From: Maritimibacter harenae
GTDB lineage: Bacteria; Pseudomonadota; Alphaproteobacteria; Rhodobacterales; Rhodobacteraceae
Direction: 5' to 3'
NCBI RefSeq assembly: GCF_009882975.1
Contig: NZ_WTUX01000019.1
Location: forward strand, 68,645 to 132,644
Length of the DNA: 64,000 bases
Position 1 is the stretch's first letter, and each line of letters opens with the position of its first letter. Shown here one piece after another: positions 44,261 through 53,881 of the stretch. A program made the position numbers and the translations under genes. The notes under the pieces are model-generated. The model was given only the letters and a program-made list of their open reading frames with translations, had not been told where the DNA came from and ran no database searches.

Positions 44261-45433
44261 TCAGAGAATCGTGCGCTCCAGCGCCCACCACAGCCCCATC
44301 GCCCCGATCAGGGCCGAGGCTGGGATCACCACGACCGTGCGATACCACGGCTTGTGTCCGATCCAGAAGGTGATCGCGAAGAAGGCCGTGACGATGACGG
44401 CGATCTGGCCCAGTTCCACGCCGACGTTGAAGGCCACCAGGCTGGCGATGAAGTGTCCGGGGGACAGCCCGATGTCGCCCAGGACGGAGGCGAAGCCCAG
44501 GCCATGCAGCAGCCCGAAGACGAAGACCACGGCAAGGCGCACGCGCGACAGCCTGGGGCGGGCGATGTTCTCGATCGCCACGTAAGCGATCGACAGCGCG
44601 ATCAGCGGTTCGACCACGGCGGCGGGGACCGATACGATGCCGAGCGTGGCCAGCGCCAGCGTCAGCGTGTGGGCGAGCGTGAAGGTCGTGACCTGGTAGA
44701 AGAGCGGCCGCAGCGCGCGCGAGAAGAAGAACAGCCCCAACACGAAGAGGATGTGGTCGAGCCCCTTGGGCACGATATGGGTGAAGCCCAGCCCGATGTA
44801 GGTCACGAAGCTCTCGAGCACCGTGACCTGCGCGGTGCCTGTCCGCGGCAGCGGGACCGAAGTCTGTCCCGGCCCCAGGAAGGCGGAATAGGCCTCTTCC
44901 CCCTCCGGCAGGTCCTCGACGATCTGGCGCAGGATGATGGGGCCGTATTCCGGCGCCCAGCCGAAGGTCACGTCGCTGTCGTCGTCCGGCAGGTCCGCGG
45001 CGATCACGACACGGCTCTGGCGCGGCAGGTCTTCCCCCTCCGCCGGGCTGGTCGCGGCTTCTTCCAGCTCCGGGGTGAGGCGCGTGTCGCCCGCGCTCAG
45101 CCGGATACCGTCGGCAAGCTCCGGGAAAGCGTCGCGCAGCCGGTCGGCGAAGACCTCGGGGGGCAGGGCGCGCAGCGCGTCATAGGTATCGGCGCGGGGC
45201 GAATTGTTCGTGTCGGTGATCGAGGACAGGTCGATCCCGGCCACCATCGCCTCGCCCTGGAGGATGATCTCCATCTCGACGCGCTCGGACCCGATGGTGA
45301 TGTCGGCGATCGCCGGCGACATTTCGTGAGCACGGGCGGGCAGCAGGGCCAGAAGCATCACAAGCCCGACAGCGAAGACCTGTGCGGTTGACTTGGCCAG
45401 ACCCTCTGCCACGGTGATGCCGCGAAGCCTCAT
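44261..45433 (-). CDS. HupE/UreJ-family membrane protein
   Basis: A 390-residue protein with an N-terminal signal peptide ending LLPARA, an extracytoplasmic domain of about 170 residues, and a C-terminal HupE/UreJ_2 membrane domain of about seven helices. That domain carries the histidine-rich metal-transporter segments FTHIVPKGLDHILFVLGLF, TLAHTLTL and LLHGLGFAS. HupE/UreJ relatives are nickel or cobalt permeases linked to hydrogenase and urease, though this longer version is widespread without those enzymes. After cleavage the mature protein would begin HEMSP. Start at ATG 45433 leaves 10 nt to the divergent DUF4198 gene; a GTG at 45412 is an alternative. Confidence 0.82.
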   Translation of the reverse strand: MRLRGITVAEGLAKSTAQVFAVGLVMLLALLPARAHEMSPAIADITIGSERVEMEIILQGEAMVAGIDLSSITDTNNSPRADTYDALRALPPEVFADRLRDAFPELADGIRLSAGDTRLTPELEEAATSPAEGEDLPRQSRVVIAADLPDDDSDVTFGWAPEYGPIILRQIVEDLPEGEEAYSAFLGPGQTSVPLPRTGTAQVTVLESFVTYIGLGFTHIVPKGLDHILFVLGLFFFSRALRPLFYQVTTFTLAHTLTLALATLGIVSVPAAVVEPLIALSIAYVAIENIARPRLSRVRLAVVFVFGLLHGLGFASVLGDIGLSPGHFIASLVAFNVGVELGQIAVIVTAFFAITFWIGHKPWYRTVVVIPASALIGAMGLWWALERTIL

Positions 45434-45443
45434 CGGAGTTCCC

Positions 45444-46244
45444 ATGCGTTTCCTGTCCACCCTGTTCACCTGCCTCTTTCTCGCCCGCGCGGCCGTGGCC
45501 CACGAATTCTGGATTGCGCCGGAAGATTACACCGTCGATCCCGGTGCGCCGATCGTGGCCGACCTGCGCGTGGGCCAGGATTTCGAGGGATCTCCCCAGA
45601 CCTATTTTCCGAACCGGTTCGCGCGGTTCGAGGTGAAGATGGGCGAAAGCGTCTCGCCTGTCGAGGGCCGGCTCGGTGACATGCCCGCGATGTCCTTCAC
45701 GCCGGACCGGACCGGGCTTGCCGTCATCGTGCATGAAACCACGGCAAGCAGCCTGCAATACCGCACGCGCGAGCTGTTCGAGAGCTTCGTGGATCACAAG
45801 GACCTGGGCGACGTGCTTGCCCGCCATGCCGCGCGCGGCCTGCCCGAGCTCGAATTCCGCGAGGCGTACAGCCGCTTCGCCAAATCGCTCGTCGCGGTGG
45901 GTGACGGGGCCGGGGCGGACGCGCCCGTGGGCCTGCGCACCGAGATCGTGGCGCTTGCCAACCCTTATACCGACGACCTGTCGGACGGCTTTCCGGTGCG
46001 CGTCCTCTACGAGGGCGCGCCGCGCCCCGATGCCCAGGTCGAGGTCCTCGCCCGGGACGCCGACGGCGCCGTGACACAGAGCTTCTATCGCACGGACGAC
46101 GCCGGTGAGGCGGTGATCCCTGTTTCGGCGGATACCGAGTACATGGTCGACGCGGTCGTGATGCACGATACCGGCAACGACGACCCCGGGGCGGGGCCGG
46201 TCTGGCATTCGCTCTGGGCGAACCTCACCTTCCACACCCCCTGA
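45444..46244 (+). CDS. DUF4198 periplasmic protein (probable metal-uptake accessory)
   Basis: A 266-residue secreted protein with signal peptide MRFLSTLFTCLFLARAAVA and a mature start HEFWIAPEDYTVDPGAPI, the typical DUF4198 opening. DUF4198 proteins resemble the soluble NikM/NikK components of nickel/cobalt uptake and often occur beside metal permeases. The C-terminal half has an Ig-like beta pattern (VRVLYEGAPRPDAQVEVLAR). CGGAG provides the ribosome site for ATG 45444; an in-frame ATG at 45393 lies inside the divergent gene. Together with the HupE-like neighbour it probably forms a metal-handling pair; the metal is not identifiable. Confidence 0.82.
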   Translation: MRFLSTLFTCLFLARAAVAHEFWIAPEDYTVDPGAPIVADLRVGQDFEGSPQTYFPNRFARFEVKMGESVSPVEGRLGDMPAMSFTPDRTGLAVIVHETTASSLQYRTRELFESFVDHKDLGDVLARHAARGLPELEFREAYSRFAKSLVAVGDGAGADAPVGLRTEIVALANPYTDDLSDGFPVRVLYEGAPRPDAQVEVLARDADGAVTQSFYRTDDAGEAVIPVSADTEYMVDAVVMHDTGNDDPGAGPVWHSLWANLTFHTP

Positions 46245-46280
46245 TCTTCTTCGTTTCGAAAATACCTTCCGGGGAGGTTT

Positions 46281-46302
46281 GGAGGGGGGCGAGCCCCCCT
46301 CC
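46281..46302. terminator. GC-rich bidirectional terminator
   Basis: GGAGGGGGGC (46281-46290) and GCCCCCCTCC (46293-46302) form a perfect 10-bp stem with a 2-nt centre. A second stem, CCGGGC with GCCCGG, follows at 46314-46329. Both lie between the convergent ends of the DUF4198 gene (plus) and the esterase gene (minus), and probably stop both transcripts. Confidence 0.65.
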
Positions 46303-46342
46303 AACGGGTCGGCCGGGCGTCAGCCCGGACGAAACCCTCCGC

Positions 46343-46972
46343 TCAGGACCTGGCCTCTACGTCCTCGATCAGGTCGAGCACATAAGGTCCGATCTCCGCC
46401 ACGTTGAGCTTCACGCCACGCGCGTTGGGATGGATCCCGTCCGGCTGGAACAGGGCCGCGCGCTCGGCCTCGCCCGCGTCCACCGCCTGGGCCATGCCGC
46501 GGAAGATGTAGGGCATGAGGCGCACGTCGTGGCGCTCTGCCAGCTTTGGAAAGAGCGCGTCGAAACCCTCCTTGTAGTCGGGGCCGTAGTTCGGCGTCGC
46601 CTTGTAGCCCACGAGCAGGGCGGGCAGCCCCTTGGCGTCGATCCGCCCGAGGATCGTGTCGAGGTTCTCTTCCACGGAGTCGATCGGCGTGCCGCGCAGC
46701 AGGTCGTTGCCCCCGAGGGCCACGATCACCCCGTCGATCCCGTCCCCGAGCGCCCAGTCGATCCGGCTGACACCGCCGGCGGTCGTGTCGCCCGAGACGC
46801 CGGCGTTGATCAGTTCGACCTCCGCGCCGCGCTCGGCGAGCCAGGCCTCGAGTTGCGGCACGAAGCCGTCGGAGGCCGGCAGGCCATAGCCCTGCGTGAG
46901 CGAGTCGCCGAATGCCAGAATCGTGACCGGTTCACCCATGGCGGGGAGCGCGAGGAAAGGGATTATGAACAA
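46343..46972 (-). CDS. tesA: SGNH-family arylesterase / acyl-CoA thioesterase I (TesA-like)
   Basis: A protein of about 209 residues of the GDSL/SGNH hydrolase family. Block I is FGDSLTQGYG (nucleophile Ser), the oxyanion-hole Gly and Asn lie in INAGVSGDT and LGGNDLL, and the catalytic Asp and His in DGIHPN. Relatives are periplasmic, and a hydrophobic stretch (SLFIIPFLALPA) precedes the mature part, but no ATG begins that signal peptide. TTG 46972 or CTG 46996 would keep it, while ATG 46939 would remove it; TTG is given as a compromise. It is divergent from ybbA-ybbP, the tesA-ybbA-ybbP arrangement known from E. coli. Confidence 0.78.
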   Translation of the reverse strand: MFIIPFLALPAMGEPVTILAFGDSLTQGYGLPASDGFVPQLEAWLAERGAEVELINAGVSGDTTAGGVSRIDWALGDGIDGVIVALGGNDLLRGTPIDSVEENLDTILGRIDAKGLPALLVGYKATPNYGPDYKEGFDALFPKLAERHDVRLMPYIFRGMAQAVDAGEAERAALFQPDGIHPNARGVKLNVAEIGPYVLDLIEDVEARS

Positions 46973-47036
46973 AGACTTGGATATGCTGCACCGCAGCCCA
47001 TATGCGAAGGATGTGACCCGTGAGAAGGCCCTGCGA

Positions 47037-47705
47037 ATGACCGATCCCGTTCTCGAGCTTGACGATGCGCGGCTGTCCCTCATGGGGAATGCCGGGCCGG
47101 TGGACATCCTGAACGGCATCACGCTGTCGGTCACGCGGGGGGAGACCCTGGGGCTCACGGGGCCAAGCGGATCGGGCAAGTCGTCGCTCCTCATGCTCAT
47201 GGGCGGGCTCGAGCGCGCCACGGGGGGCCGGGTCACCGCGCTGGGGCAGGACCTGGGCCCGATGGACGAAGACGCGCTTGCCCGGTTTCGTCGGGATCAT
47301 ATGGGTGTCGTCTTCCAGTCATTCCACCTCATCCCGACGATGACGGCCATTGAAAATGTCGCGACCCCGCTTGAGCTCGCGGGGGCCCGCGACGCCTTCG
47401 ACCGGGCCGAGGCCGAGCTCGAGGCGATGGGGCTTGGCCATCGCACGGGGCATTACCCGGCGCAGATGTCGGGCGGGGAACAACAGCGCGTGGCGCTCGC
47501 GCGGGCCGCCGTCACCCGGCCGGAGATTCTTCTGGCGGACGAACCCACCGGCAACCTCGACGGGGCGACCGGCCAGGCGATCATGGACCTGCTCTTCGGC
47601 CTGCGCGACCGGCACGGGGCCACGCTGGTGCTTGTCACCCATGCCCCGGAGCTTGCCGAACGCTGCGACCGCGTCATCGGGCTCGCCGACGGGGTGCTCG
47701 CATGA
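47037..47705 (+). CDS. ybbA: ABC transporter ATP-binding protein, YbbA/LolD type
   Basis: A 222-residue ABC ATPase with Walker A GPSGSGKSS, signature MSGGEQQRVALARA and Walker B ILLADEPTGNLD, belonging to the LolD/MacB-like branch. ATG 47037 (MTDPVLELDD) fits the family start; earlier in-frame ATGs (46965, 46983) overlap the divergent esterase gene. It overlaps the FtsX-like permease gene by 4 nt, so the two form one mechanotransmission-type ABC complex in the inner membrane. Confidence 0.88.
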   Translation: MTDPVLELDDARLSLMGNAGPVDILNGITLSVTRGETLGLTGPSGSGKSSLLMLMGGLERATGGRVTALGQDLGPMDEDALARFRRDHMGVVFQSFHLIPTMTAIENVATPLELAGARDAFDRAEAELEAMGLGHRTGHYPAQMSGGEQQRVALARAAVTRPEILLADEPTGNLDGATGQAIMDLLFGLRDRHGATLVLVTHAPELAERCDRVIGLADGVLA

Positions 47706-50221
47706 GCGTCGCCTGGTCGATCGCGCGGCGGGAGCTTCGTGGCGGGCTGCGGGGCTTTCGCGTATTCCTCGCCTGCCTCGCGCTGGGCGTCGCCGCCATC
47801 GCGGCGGTCGGCTCCGTGCGAAGCTCCATCCAGGCCGGGATCGAGGAACAGGGCGCGACGCTTCTGGGCGGCGACGCGGCGATCGAGCTGACCTACCGCC
47901 GCGCACCTGCCGAGACGCGCGATTACCTCGAAACCATCGCCGAGGAGGTGGGCGAGGTCATCGATTTCCGCTCGATGGCGCGGCTGCCCGAGGCCGACGA
48001 CAGCGCGCTCACACAGGTGAAGGCGGTCGATGGCACCTGGCCGATCTACGGCACGCCCGAGCTCGACCCGCCCATGTCGATCGGCGCCGCATTGGGGCAA
48101 GTCGACGGCCTGCCCGGCGCCGTGATGGCGCCCCTGCTGGCCGACCGGCTCCAGCTCTCACCCGGCGACACGTTCATGCTCGGCGCGCAGGAGTTCCGGC
48201 TTGCCGCCCGGCTCGTCTCGGCCCCCGATGACGGTTCCGGCGGCTTCGATTTCGGCCCGCCGACGGTGGTACGTATCGACGCGCTCGCCGAGTCCGGCCT
48301 GATCGCCCAAGGCACGCTCTTCGACAGCGAGTATCGGCTGCGCCTGCCTCCGGGCACGGACCTTGCGGCGCTGGAGGGGGAGGTGACGGACACCCTGTCC
48401 GATCTCGCCCCGCGCTGGCGCGATGCGCGCAACGGCGCGCCGGGGGTGAGCGAGTTCGTGGACCGGCTGGGCAGCTTCCTCGTGCTCGTCGGGCTTGCGG
48501 GGCTCGCCGTGGGCGGCGTCGGCATCTCGGCGGCGGTGCGCGCCTATCTCGACGAGAAGACCGAGGTTATCGCGACGCTGAAAACACTGGGCGCCGGGCG
48601 CAGCACCATTTTTGCGGTCTACGCGTTCCAGATCGGCGTTCTGGCGGCGATCGGCATCGTGCTGGGACTCGTGCTCGGGGGGCTCATCCCGGTGGTCTTC
48701 GGGCAGGTGATTTCGGCCGCGTTGCCCATCCCCGCCGACATCGCCCTGCGCCCCGGCCCGCTGGCCGAGGCGGCGCTCTACGGGGTGATCGCGGCGGCGC
48801 TTTTCACGCTCTGGCCGCTCGCCAAGACCGAACGCGTGCGGGCCGCCGCCCTGTTTCGCGACGGCGGAACGCCCGAGGCGTGGCCGCGTCCGCTCTACGT
48901 CATCCTGACCGGCGCGCTGCTGGCGCTGCTCGTCGGCGCGGCGGCGATTTTCTCCGGCATGGCCGAAATCGCGCTCTGGTCCGCCTTCGGCATTTTCGTG
49001 GCCTTCCTGCTGCTGGTCGCCGCGGGCCGGCTCGTGCGCGCCATTTCACGGCGGCTGGCGCGCACCCGCGCGCTGCGGGGGCGCCCGATGCTGCGCATGG
49101 CGCTGTCGTCGGTCGGCGGACCCGGGAACGAGGCGGCCTCGGTCGTGCTGTCGCTGGGGCTCGGGCTCTCCGTGCTCGCGGCCGTGGGGCAGGTCGACAC
49201 GAACCTGCGCGGCGCGATCCAGCGGGAATTGCCCGACATCGCCCCCAGCTTCTTCGTCGTCGACATCCAGCCCGACCAGATCGAGGCGGTGCGCGAGCGG
49301 GTCGAGGGCGACCCGCTGGTCGAACGGATGGACAGCGCGCCGATGCTGCGCGGCATGATCACGCAGATCAATGGCCGCCCGGCGCGCGAGGTGGCGGGGG
49401 ATCACTGGATCGTGGAAGGCGATCGGGGCGTGACCTACGCCGCGGAACTGCCGGAACGGACCGAAATCACCGCGGGCGAATGGTGGGGGGCCGAATACGA
49501 TGGTCCACCCCAGATCAGCTTCGTGGCCGAGGAAGCCGCCGAGATCGGGCTCGAGATCGGCGACACGATGACGGTCAATATCCTCGGGCGCGAGATCACC
49601 GGTGAGCTCGCTTCGTTCCGTAACGTGGACTTCTCCACCGCCGCGATGAATTTCACCATCACGATGAACCCCTCCGCCCTCTCGGGCGCGCCGCACAGCT
49701 GGCTCGCCACGATCTATGCCGAGCCGGAGGCCGAGGCCGAGTTGATGCGCGACATCACGCGGTCCTACCCGAACATCACCATGATCTCGGTGCGTGACGC
49801 CATCGGACGGGCAACTGACCTTCTGGGCACCATCGCGGCCGCCATCACATACGGGGCGTTGATCACGCTGGTCACGGGGGCGGTGGTGTTGGTCGGGGCA
49901 GCGGCGGCCGGGGAGCGCGCGCGGACCTACGAGGCGGCGGTGCTCAAGACACTGGGCGCGCCGCGTGCCCGCATCCTCGGCGAATTTGCCCTGCGTTCGG
50001 CCATCCTCGGACTGTCGGCTGGGCTGGTGGCCGTTTTCGCGGGCGGGATGGCCGGCTGGGCGATCTCCACCTTCGTGATGGAAACCACCTTCGTTTTCGA
50101 GCCCGTCTCGGCCATCGCGATCGTCCTGGGTGGTGTGCTGGTCACGTTGCTCGCGGGGCTCGCCTTTGCCTGGCGTCCGCTGGCCGCGCGCCCCGCGCAG
50201 GTGCTGCGCGCCCGAGAATAG
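47702..50221 (+). CDS. ybbP: FtsX-like ABC permease, YbbP type
   Basis: An 839-residue inner-membrane protein with two FtsX/MacB-type membrane modules. It has one N-terminal helix, a large periplasmic domain (about 40-240), three helices (about 255-375), a second set starting near 400, a second periplasmic domain (about 500-700) and three final helices. This is the doubled FtsX architecture of YbbP. With YbbA it likely moves or remodels lipids or lipoproteins rather than importing nutrients; the exact role is unknown. The overlap with ybbA supports obligate partnership. Confidence 0.87.
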   Translation: MSVAWSIARRELRGGLRGFRVFLACLALGVAAIAAVGSVRSSIQAGIEEQGATLLGGDAAIELTYRRAPAETRDYLETIAEEVGEVIDFRSMARLPEADDSALTQVKAVDGTWPIYGTPELDPPMSIGAALGQVDGLPGAVMAPLLADRLQLSPGDTFMLGAQEFRLAARLVSAPDDGSGGFDFGPPTVVRIDALAESGLIAQGTLFDSEYRLRLPPGTDLAALEGEVTDTLSDLAPRWRDARNGAPGVSEFVDRLGSFLVLVGLAGLAVGGVGISAAVRAYLDEKTEVIATLKTLGAGRSTIFAVYAFQIGVLAAIGIVLGLVLGGLIPVVFGQVISAALPIPADIALRPGPLAEAALYGVIAAALFTLWPLAKTERVRAAALFRDGGTPEAWPRPLYVILTGALLALLVGAAAIFSGMAEIALWSAFGIFVAFLLLVAAGRLVRAISRRLARTRALRGRPMLRMALSSVGGPGNEAASVVLSLGLGLSVLAAVGQVDTNLRGAIQRELPDIAPSFFVVDIQPDQIEAVRERVEGDPLVERMDSAPMLRGMITQINGRPAREVAGDHWIVEGDRGVTYAAELPERTEITAGEWWGAEYDGPPQISFVAEEAAEIGLEIGDTMTVNILGREITGELASFRNVDFSTAAMNFTITMNPSALSGAPHSWLATIYAEPEAEAELMRDITRSYPNITMISVRDAIGRATDLLGTIAAAITYGALITLVTGAVVLVGAAAAGERARTYEAAVLKTLGAPRARILGEFALRSAILGLSAGLVAVFAGGMAGWAISTFVMETTFVFEPVSAIAIVLGGVLVTLLAGLAFAWRPLAARPAQVLRARE

Positions 50222-50232
50222 GCCGCAAAAGT

Positions 50233-50256
50233 AAAGCCCCGCCGGGGCGGGGCTTT
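50233..50256. terminator. Bidirectional terminator between ybbP and sdhB
   Basis: AAAGCCCCGCC (50233-50243) and GGCGGGGCTTT (50246-50256) are perfectly complementary. The stem lies 12 nt after the ybbP stop and 26 nt beyond the sdhB stop on the other strand, with A and T flanks, so it can end both converging transcripts. Confidence 0.7.
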
Positions 50257-50281
50257 CCGAAACGCTTGCGATCCGGCCGGA

Positions 50282-51061
50282 TCAGATGGTGCGCTGCACC
50301 ATCATCTTCTTGACCTCGGCGATCGCCTTGGCCGGGTTCAGACCCTTGGGGCAGGTCTGGGCGCAGTTCATGATCGTGTGGCAGCGGTAGAGCTTGAACG
50401 GATCCTCGAGATCGTCGAGCCGTTCCCCCGTCGCCTCGTCGCGCGAGTCGATCAGCCAGCGGTAGGCGTGCAGAAGCGCGGCAGGGCCGAGGTAGCGGTC
50501 GCCGTTCCACCAGTAGCTGGGGCAGGAGGCCGAGCAGGAGGCGCACATCACGCACTCATAGAGACCGTCGAGCTTCTTGCGGTCCTCGATCGACTGGCGC
50601 CACTCTTTCTGCGGCGCGTTGGTCTTGGTCTCGAGCCACGGCATGATCGACGCGTGTTGCGCGTAGAAATGCGTGAGGTCGGGGATCAGGTCCTTCACCA
50701 CCGGCATGTGCGGCAGCGGGTAGATCTTCACGTCGCCCTTGATCTCGTCCATGCCGTAGATGCAGGCGAGCGTGTTCTGCCCGTCGATGTTCATCGCGCA
50801 GGACCCGCAGATCCCTTCGCGGCAGGAGCGGCGGAAGGTCAGCGTCGGGTCGATCTCGTTCTTGATCTTGATCAGCGCGTCCAGAACCATCGGGCCGCAC
50901 TTGTCCATGTCGACGAAATAGGTGTCGACGCGCGGGTTCTCACCGTCGTCCGGCGACCAGCGGTAGATCTGGAACTTGCGCACGTTGGTCGCGCCCTCGG
51001 GCTTCGGCCAGGTCTTGCCGGTGCGGATCTTCGAGTTCTTGGGAAGCGTGAATGCAACCAT
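50282..51061 (-). CDS. sdhB: Succinate dehydrogenase iron-sulfur subunit
   Basis: A 259-residue SdhB carrying electrons from FAD to ubiquinone through three clusters. The [2Fe-2S] motif [21 protein letters not shown] is complete (its 21 residues quoted here as CREGICGSC and the Cys after NTLA). The C-terminal ferredoxin part has [16 protein letters not shown] and [20 protein letters not shown] for the [4Fe-4S] and [3Fe-4S] clusters. It is the last gene of sdhCDAB on the minus strand, 10 nt after sdhA. Confidence 0.94.
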   Translation of the reverse strand: MVAFTLPKNSKIRTGKTWPKPEGATNVRKFQIYRWSPDDGENPRVDTYFVDMDKCGPMVLDALIKIKNEIDPTLTFRRSCREGICGSCAMNIDGQNTLACIYGMDEIKGDVKIYPLPHMPVVKDLIPDLTHFYAQHASIMPWLETKTNAPQKEWRQSIEDRKKLDGLYECVMCASCSASCPSYWWNGDRYLGPAALLHAYRWLIDSRDEATGERLDDLEDPFKLYRCHTIMNCAQTCPKGLNPAKAIAEVKKMMVQRTI

Positions 51062-51071
51062 GTCCGTCTCC

Positions 51072-52877
51072 TTAGAACGTCCGCGCCTTGGGCGCGATTT
51101 TCTTGAGCGCGATGCCGCCTTCGTCCTCGGTGGTCAGCGGATCGGTGATGACGGGACGATAGGTCAGGTCCACCTTCTGCCCGTCGACGCGGGTGATCGT
51201 GTGGACGCGCCAGTTCTTGTCGTCGCGCTCGGTGTGATCCTCGGACGCGTGGGCCCCCCGGCTTTCCTTGCGCGCCTCCGCGCCCACGATGGTGGCGAGC
51301 GCGTTGGGCATCAGGTTGGTCAGCTCGAGGGTTTCCATCAGGTCCGAGTTCCAGATCAGCGACCGGTCGGTGACCTTGAGGTCGTCGAGCTTGGCCGCGA
51401 TCCCTTCCATCTTCTTCACGCCGTCGGCGAGCGTCTTGTCGGTCCGGAACACGGCCGCGTCTTCCTGCATCGTGCGCTGCATCTCGAGCCGCAGTTCGGC
51501 GGTCGGGGTGCCGCCATCGGCGTGGCGCACGTTGTCGAAGCGGTCGAATGCCTTGTCGACCGAAGCCTGGTTCAGCGACGGGTTCGGGCTGTCCGGGTCC
51601 ACCACCTTGCCGGCGCGGATCGCGGCGGCACGGCCGAAGACGACGAGGTCGATGAGCGAGTTCGAACCCAGGCGGTTCGCGCCGTGCACCGAGGCGCAGC
51701 CGGCTTCGCCCACGGCCATCAGGCCGGGCACGACCGCGTTCGGGTCGTCCTTCGTCGGGTTCAGCACCTCGCCGAAGTAGTTCGTCGGGATGCCGCCCAT
51801 GTTGTAGTGCACCGTCGGCAGAACCGGGATCGGCTCTTTCGTGACGTCCACGCCGGCGAAGATCTTGGCCGATTCCGAGATGCCCGGGAGGCGCTCGGAC
51901 AGGGCTTCGGCGGGCAGGTGGCTGAGGTTGAGGTGGATGTGATCCCCGTTCTCGCCGACACCGCGCCCTTCGCGGATTTCCATCGTCATGGAGCGCGAGA
52001 CGTAGTCGCGCGGCGCGAGGTCCTTGTACTGGGGCGCGTAGCGCTCCATGAACCGTTCGCCTTCGGAGTTGGTGAGGTAGCCGCCTTCGCCGCGCGCCCC
52101 TTCCGTGATCAGGCAGCCGGAGCCGTAGATGCCGGTGGGGTGGAACTGCACGAATTCCATGTCCTGGAGCGGCAGCCCGGCCCGCGCGACCATCCCGCCG
52201 CCGTCGCCGGTGCAGGTGTGGGCCGAGGTGGCCGAGAAATAGGCGCGGCCATAGCCGCCGGTGGCCAGCACGACCATCTTCGCGTTGAAGACGTGCATCG
52301 TACCATCGTCAAGCTTCCAGCACACCACGCCCTGGCACACGCCGTCGTCGGACATGATCAGGTCGATGGCGAAGTACTCGATGTAGAACTCGGCGTTGTT
52401 CTTGAGCGACTGGCCATAGAGCGTGTGCAGGATCGCGTGACCCGTGCGGTCGGCGGCGGCGCAGGTGCGCTGCACGGCCGGACCTTCGCCGAACTCGGTC
52501 GTGTGGCCGCCGAAGGGACGCTGGTAGATCTTGCCCTCCTCGGTGCGCGAGAAGGGCACGCCGTAGTGCTCGAGCTCGTAGACGGCGGCAGGCGCTTCAC
52601 GGGCGAGGTATTCCATCGCGTCCGTGTCGCCCAGCCAGTCCGACCCCTTCACGGTGTCGTACATGTGCCACTGCCAGTTGTCGGGGCCCATGTTGGACAG
52701 CGAGGCCGCGATGCCGCCCTGGGCGGCGACGGTGTGCGAGCGGGTCGGGAAGACCTTGGTCACGCAGGCGGTCCGCAGACCCTGCTCGGCCATGCCCAGC
52801 GTGGCGCGCAGACCGGCACCGCCGGCGCCGACCACGACCACGTCATATTCGTGCGTTTCGTATTCGTATTCTGCCAT
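51072..52877 (-). CDS. sdhA: Succinate dehydrogenase flavoprotein subunit
   Basis: A 601-residue flavoprotein catalysing succinate oxidation at the cytoplasmic face of the inner membrane. Visible features are the Rossmann motif [11 protein letters not shown], the covalent-FAD His48 in [21 protein letters not shown], and the C-terminal [20 protein letters not shown] 52877 follows GAGGGAC; 17 further open codons upstream overlap sdhD and were excluded. It forms complex II with SdhB, SdhC and SdhD. Confidence 0.94.
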   Translation of the reverse strand: MAEYEYETHEYDVVVVGAGGAGLRATLGMAEQGLRTACVTKVFPTRSHTVAAQGGIAASLSNMGPDNWQWHMYDTVKGSDWLGDTDAMEYLAREAPAAVYELEHYGVPFSRTEEGKIYQRPFGGHTTEFGEGPAVQRTCAAADRTGHAILHTLYGQSLKNNAEFYIEYFAIDLIMSDDGVCQGVVCWKLDDGTMHVFNAKMVVLATGGYGRAYFSATSAHTCTGDGGGMVARAGLPLQDMEFVQFHPTGIYGSGCLITEGARGEGGYLTNSEGERFMERYAPQYKDLAPRDYVSRSMTMEIREGRGVGENGDHIHLNLSHLPAEALSERLPGISESAKIFAGVDVTKEPIPVLPTVHYNMGGIPTNYFGEVLNPTKDDPNAVVPGLMAVGEAGCASVHGANRLGSNSLIDLVVFGRAAAIRAGKVVDPDSPNPSLNQASVDKAFDRFDNVRHADGGTPTAELRLEMQRTMQEDAAVFRTDKTLADGVKKMEGIAAKLDDLKVTDRSLIWNSDLMETLELTNLMPNALATIVGAEARKESRGAHASEDHTERDDKNWRVHTITRVDGQKVDLTYRPVITDPLTTEDEGGIALKKIAPKARTF

Positions 52878-52887
52878 TGTTTGTCCC

Positions 52888-53265
52888 TCAGGCGCCGAGC
52901 GAGATGCGGATGATGGCGTAGACGCCAACCAGTGCGAACAGCGTGCAGAGCAGCCGCGACGCGATGATGAGCACCATGCCGGCGCGGCCGTGCACGTAAT
53001 CCTCGATCACGACCTGCAGGCCCTGGAACAGGTGCAGGAACACGGTGATGAAGAACGCGATCGCGATGATGGCGTTGACCGGGTGCGCATAGGCGGCGCG
53101 CACCGCTTCGTACCCGTCGCCCAGGTTGTAGGCGAAGGGGAAGATGAATAGCGGCACGAGAAACAGGAGCGCGATGGCGCTGATCCGCTGTTCCCAGAAA
53201 TGCGCGGTGCCCTGTTTGGCGGACCCGAGCCCTTCGACGCGTGCGCGGTCGGTGAGATAACGCAT
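52888..53265 (-). CDS. sdhD: Succinate dehydrogenase membrane anchor subunit
   Basis: A 125-residue membrane protein with three helices. [18 protein letters not shown] (about 81-98) carries the conserved His, Asp and Tyr of the haem/quinone region. ATG 53265 follows GAGGGAGG; the frame remains open upstream inside sdhC but that extension is not anchor-like. It lies between sdhC and sdhA with short gaps. Confidence 0.9.
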   Translation of the reverse strand: MRYLTDRARVEGLGSAKQGTAHFWEQRISAIALLFLVPLFIFPFAYNLGDGYEAVRAAYAHPVNAIIAIAFFITVFLHLFQGLQVVIEDYVHGRAGMVLIIASRLLCTLFALVGVYAIIRISLGA

Positions 53266-53276
53266 GTTGTCCTCCC

Positions 53277-53660
53277 TCAGCCGATGATGACGGTGACGAC
53301 GACCATTACGGCCGCGGCCACCAATCCGATGATTGCCGAGCGGTTGACCGTCTTCTGGCCGAAGTGCGAACCGGTATCCCAGATCAGGTGGCGGATGCCG
53401 TTCATGAAGTGGAACCACAGGGCGCACATGGACAGAAACAGCACGATGTCCCCGAACCAGGAGGTCAGGACCGCGCTGGCGGTTTCGAAATACTCGGGCC
53501 CCGTCGCGAGCGCGAGGAAGTACCAGACGATCAGCACACCGGCGAATGCCATCGCGACGCCGGTGATCCGGTGCAGGATCGACAGGTTCGCGTTCAGCGG
53601 TAGGCGATAGACCTGGAGGTGGGGTGAAAGCGGGCGATTGCCTCTGTTGACGTCAGCCAT
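53277..53660 (-). CDS. sdhC: Succinate dehydrogenase cytochrome b556 subunit
   Basis: A 127-residue three-helix protein with RPLSPHLQVYRLP at the N-terminus, SILHRITG leading into the first helix, and HFMNGIRHLIWD (84-95) containing the haem-ligand histidine. It anchors the SdhAB dimer and binds ubiquinone. It is the first gene of the sdh operon; the upstream 220 nt contain the composite GTGATCAC element shared with the suc promoter. Confidence 0.92.
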   Translation of the reverse strand: MADVNRGNRPLSPHLQVYRLPLNANLSILHRITGVAMAFAGVLIVWYFLALATGPEYFETASAVLTSWFGDIVLFLSMCALWFHFMNGIRHLIWDTGSHFGQKTVNRSAIIGLVAAAVMVVVTVIIG

Positions 53661-53755
53661 GGCTCGTCCCTCGATAGCTATTGGCGTTGCGGCATACCTT
53701 TAGAGGAAAATAAGTGAGAGTCACGGGAAGAATCGGTCAAAACCACAAGACGTGA

Positions 53756-53812
53756 TCGCTAAACCGGCGATTTTTCCGCGTTCGTGATCACAAGCTGGCA
53801 ACGTGTGATCAC
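53756..53812 (-). promoter_or_regulatory. sdh promoter composite element (paired GTGATCAC palindromes)
   Basis: On the minus strand the order is GTGATCAC (53805-53812), 13 nt, GTGATCAC (53784-53791), 3 nt, CGCGGAA (53774-53780), 10 nt, TTTAGCGA (53756-53763). It ends 96 nt before the sdhC start. The same order with the same 13-nt and 10-nt spacers occurs before sucC (60298-60356). The 21-bp periodicity puts both palindromes on one DNA face, as for a cooperative dimer-of-dimers regulator. The regulator is not identified. Confidence 0.6.
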
Positions 53813-53881
53813 GAAATCCGTCAGCGGGCGAAGGCAATGACAATGCCGGGATATTCGGCGCAACGGGGCCTTCCCGGCCGC

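Noticed and set aside
50976-52913. 645-codon plus-strand open frame opposite sdhA
   Set aside because: sdhA on the minus strand is fully conserved; the reverse frame is a compositional shadow.
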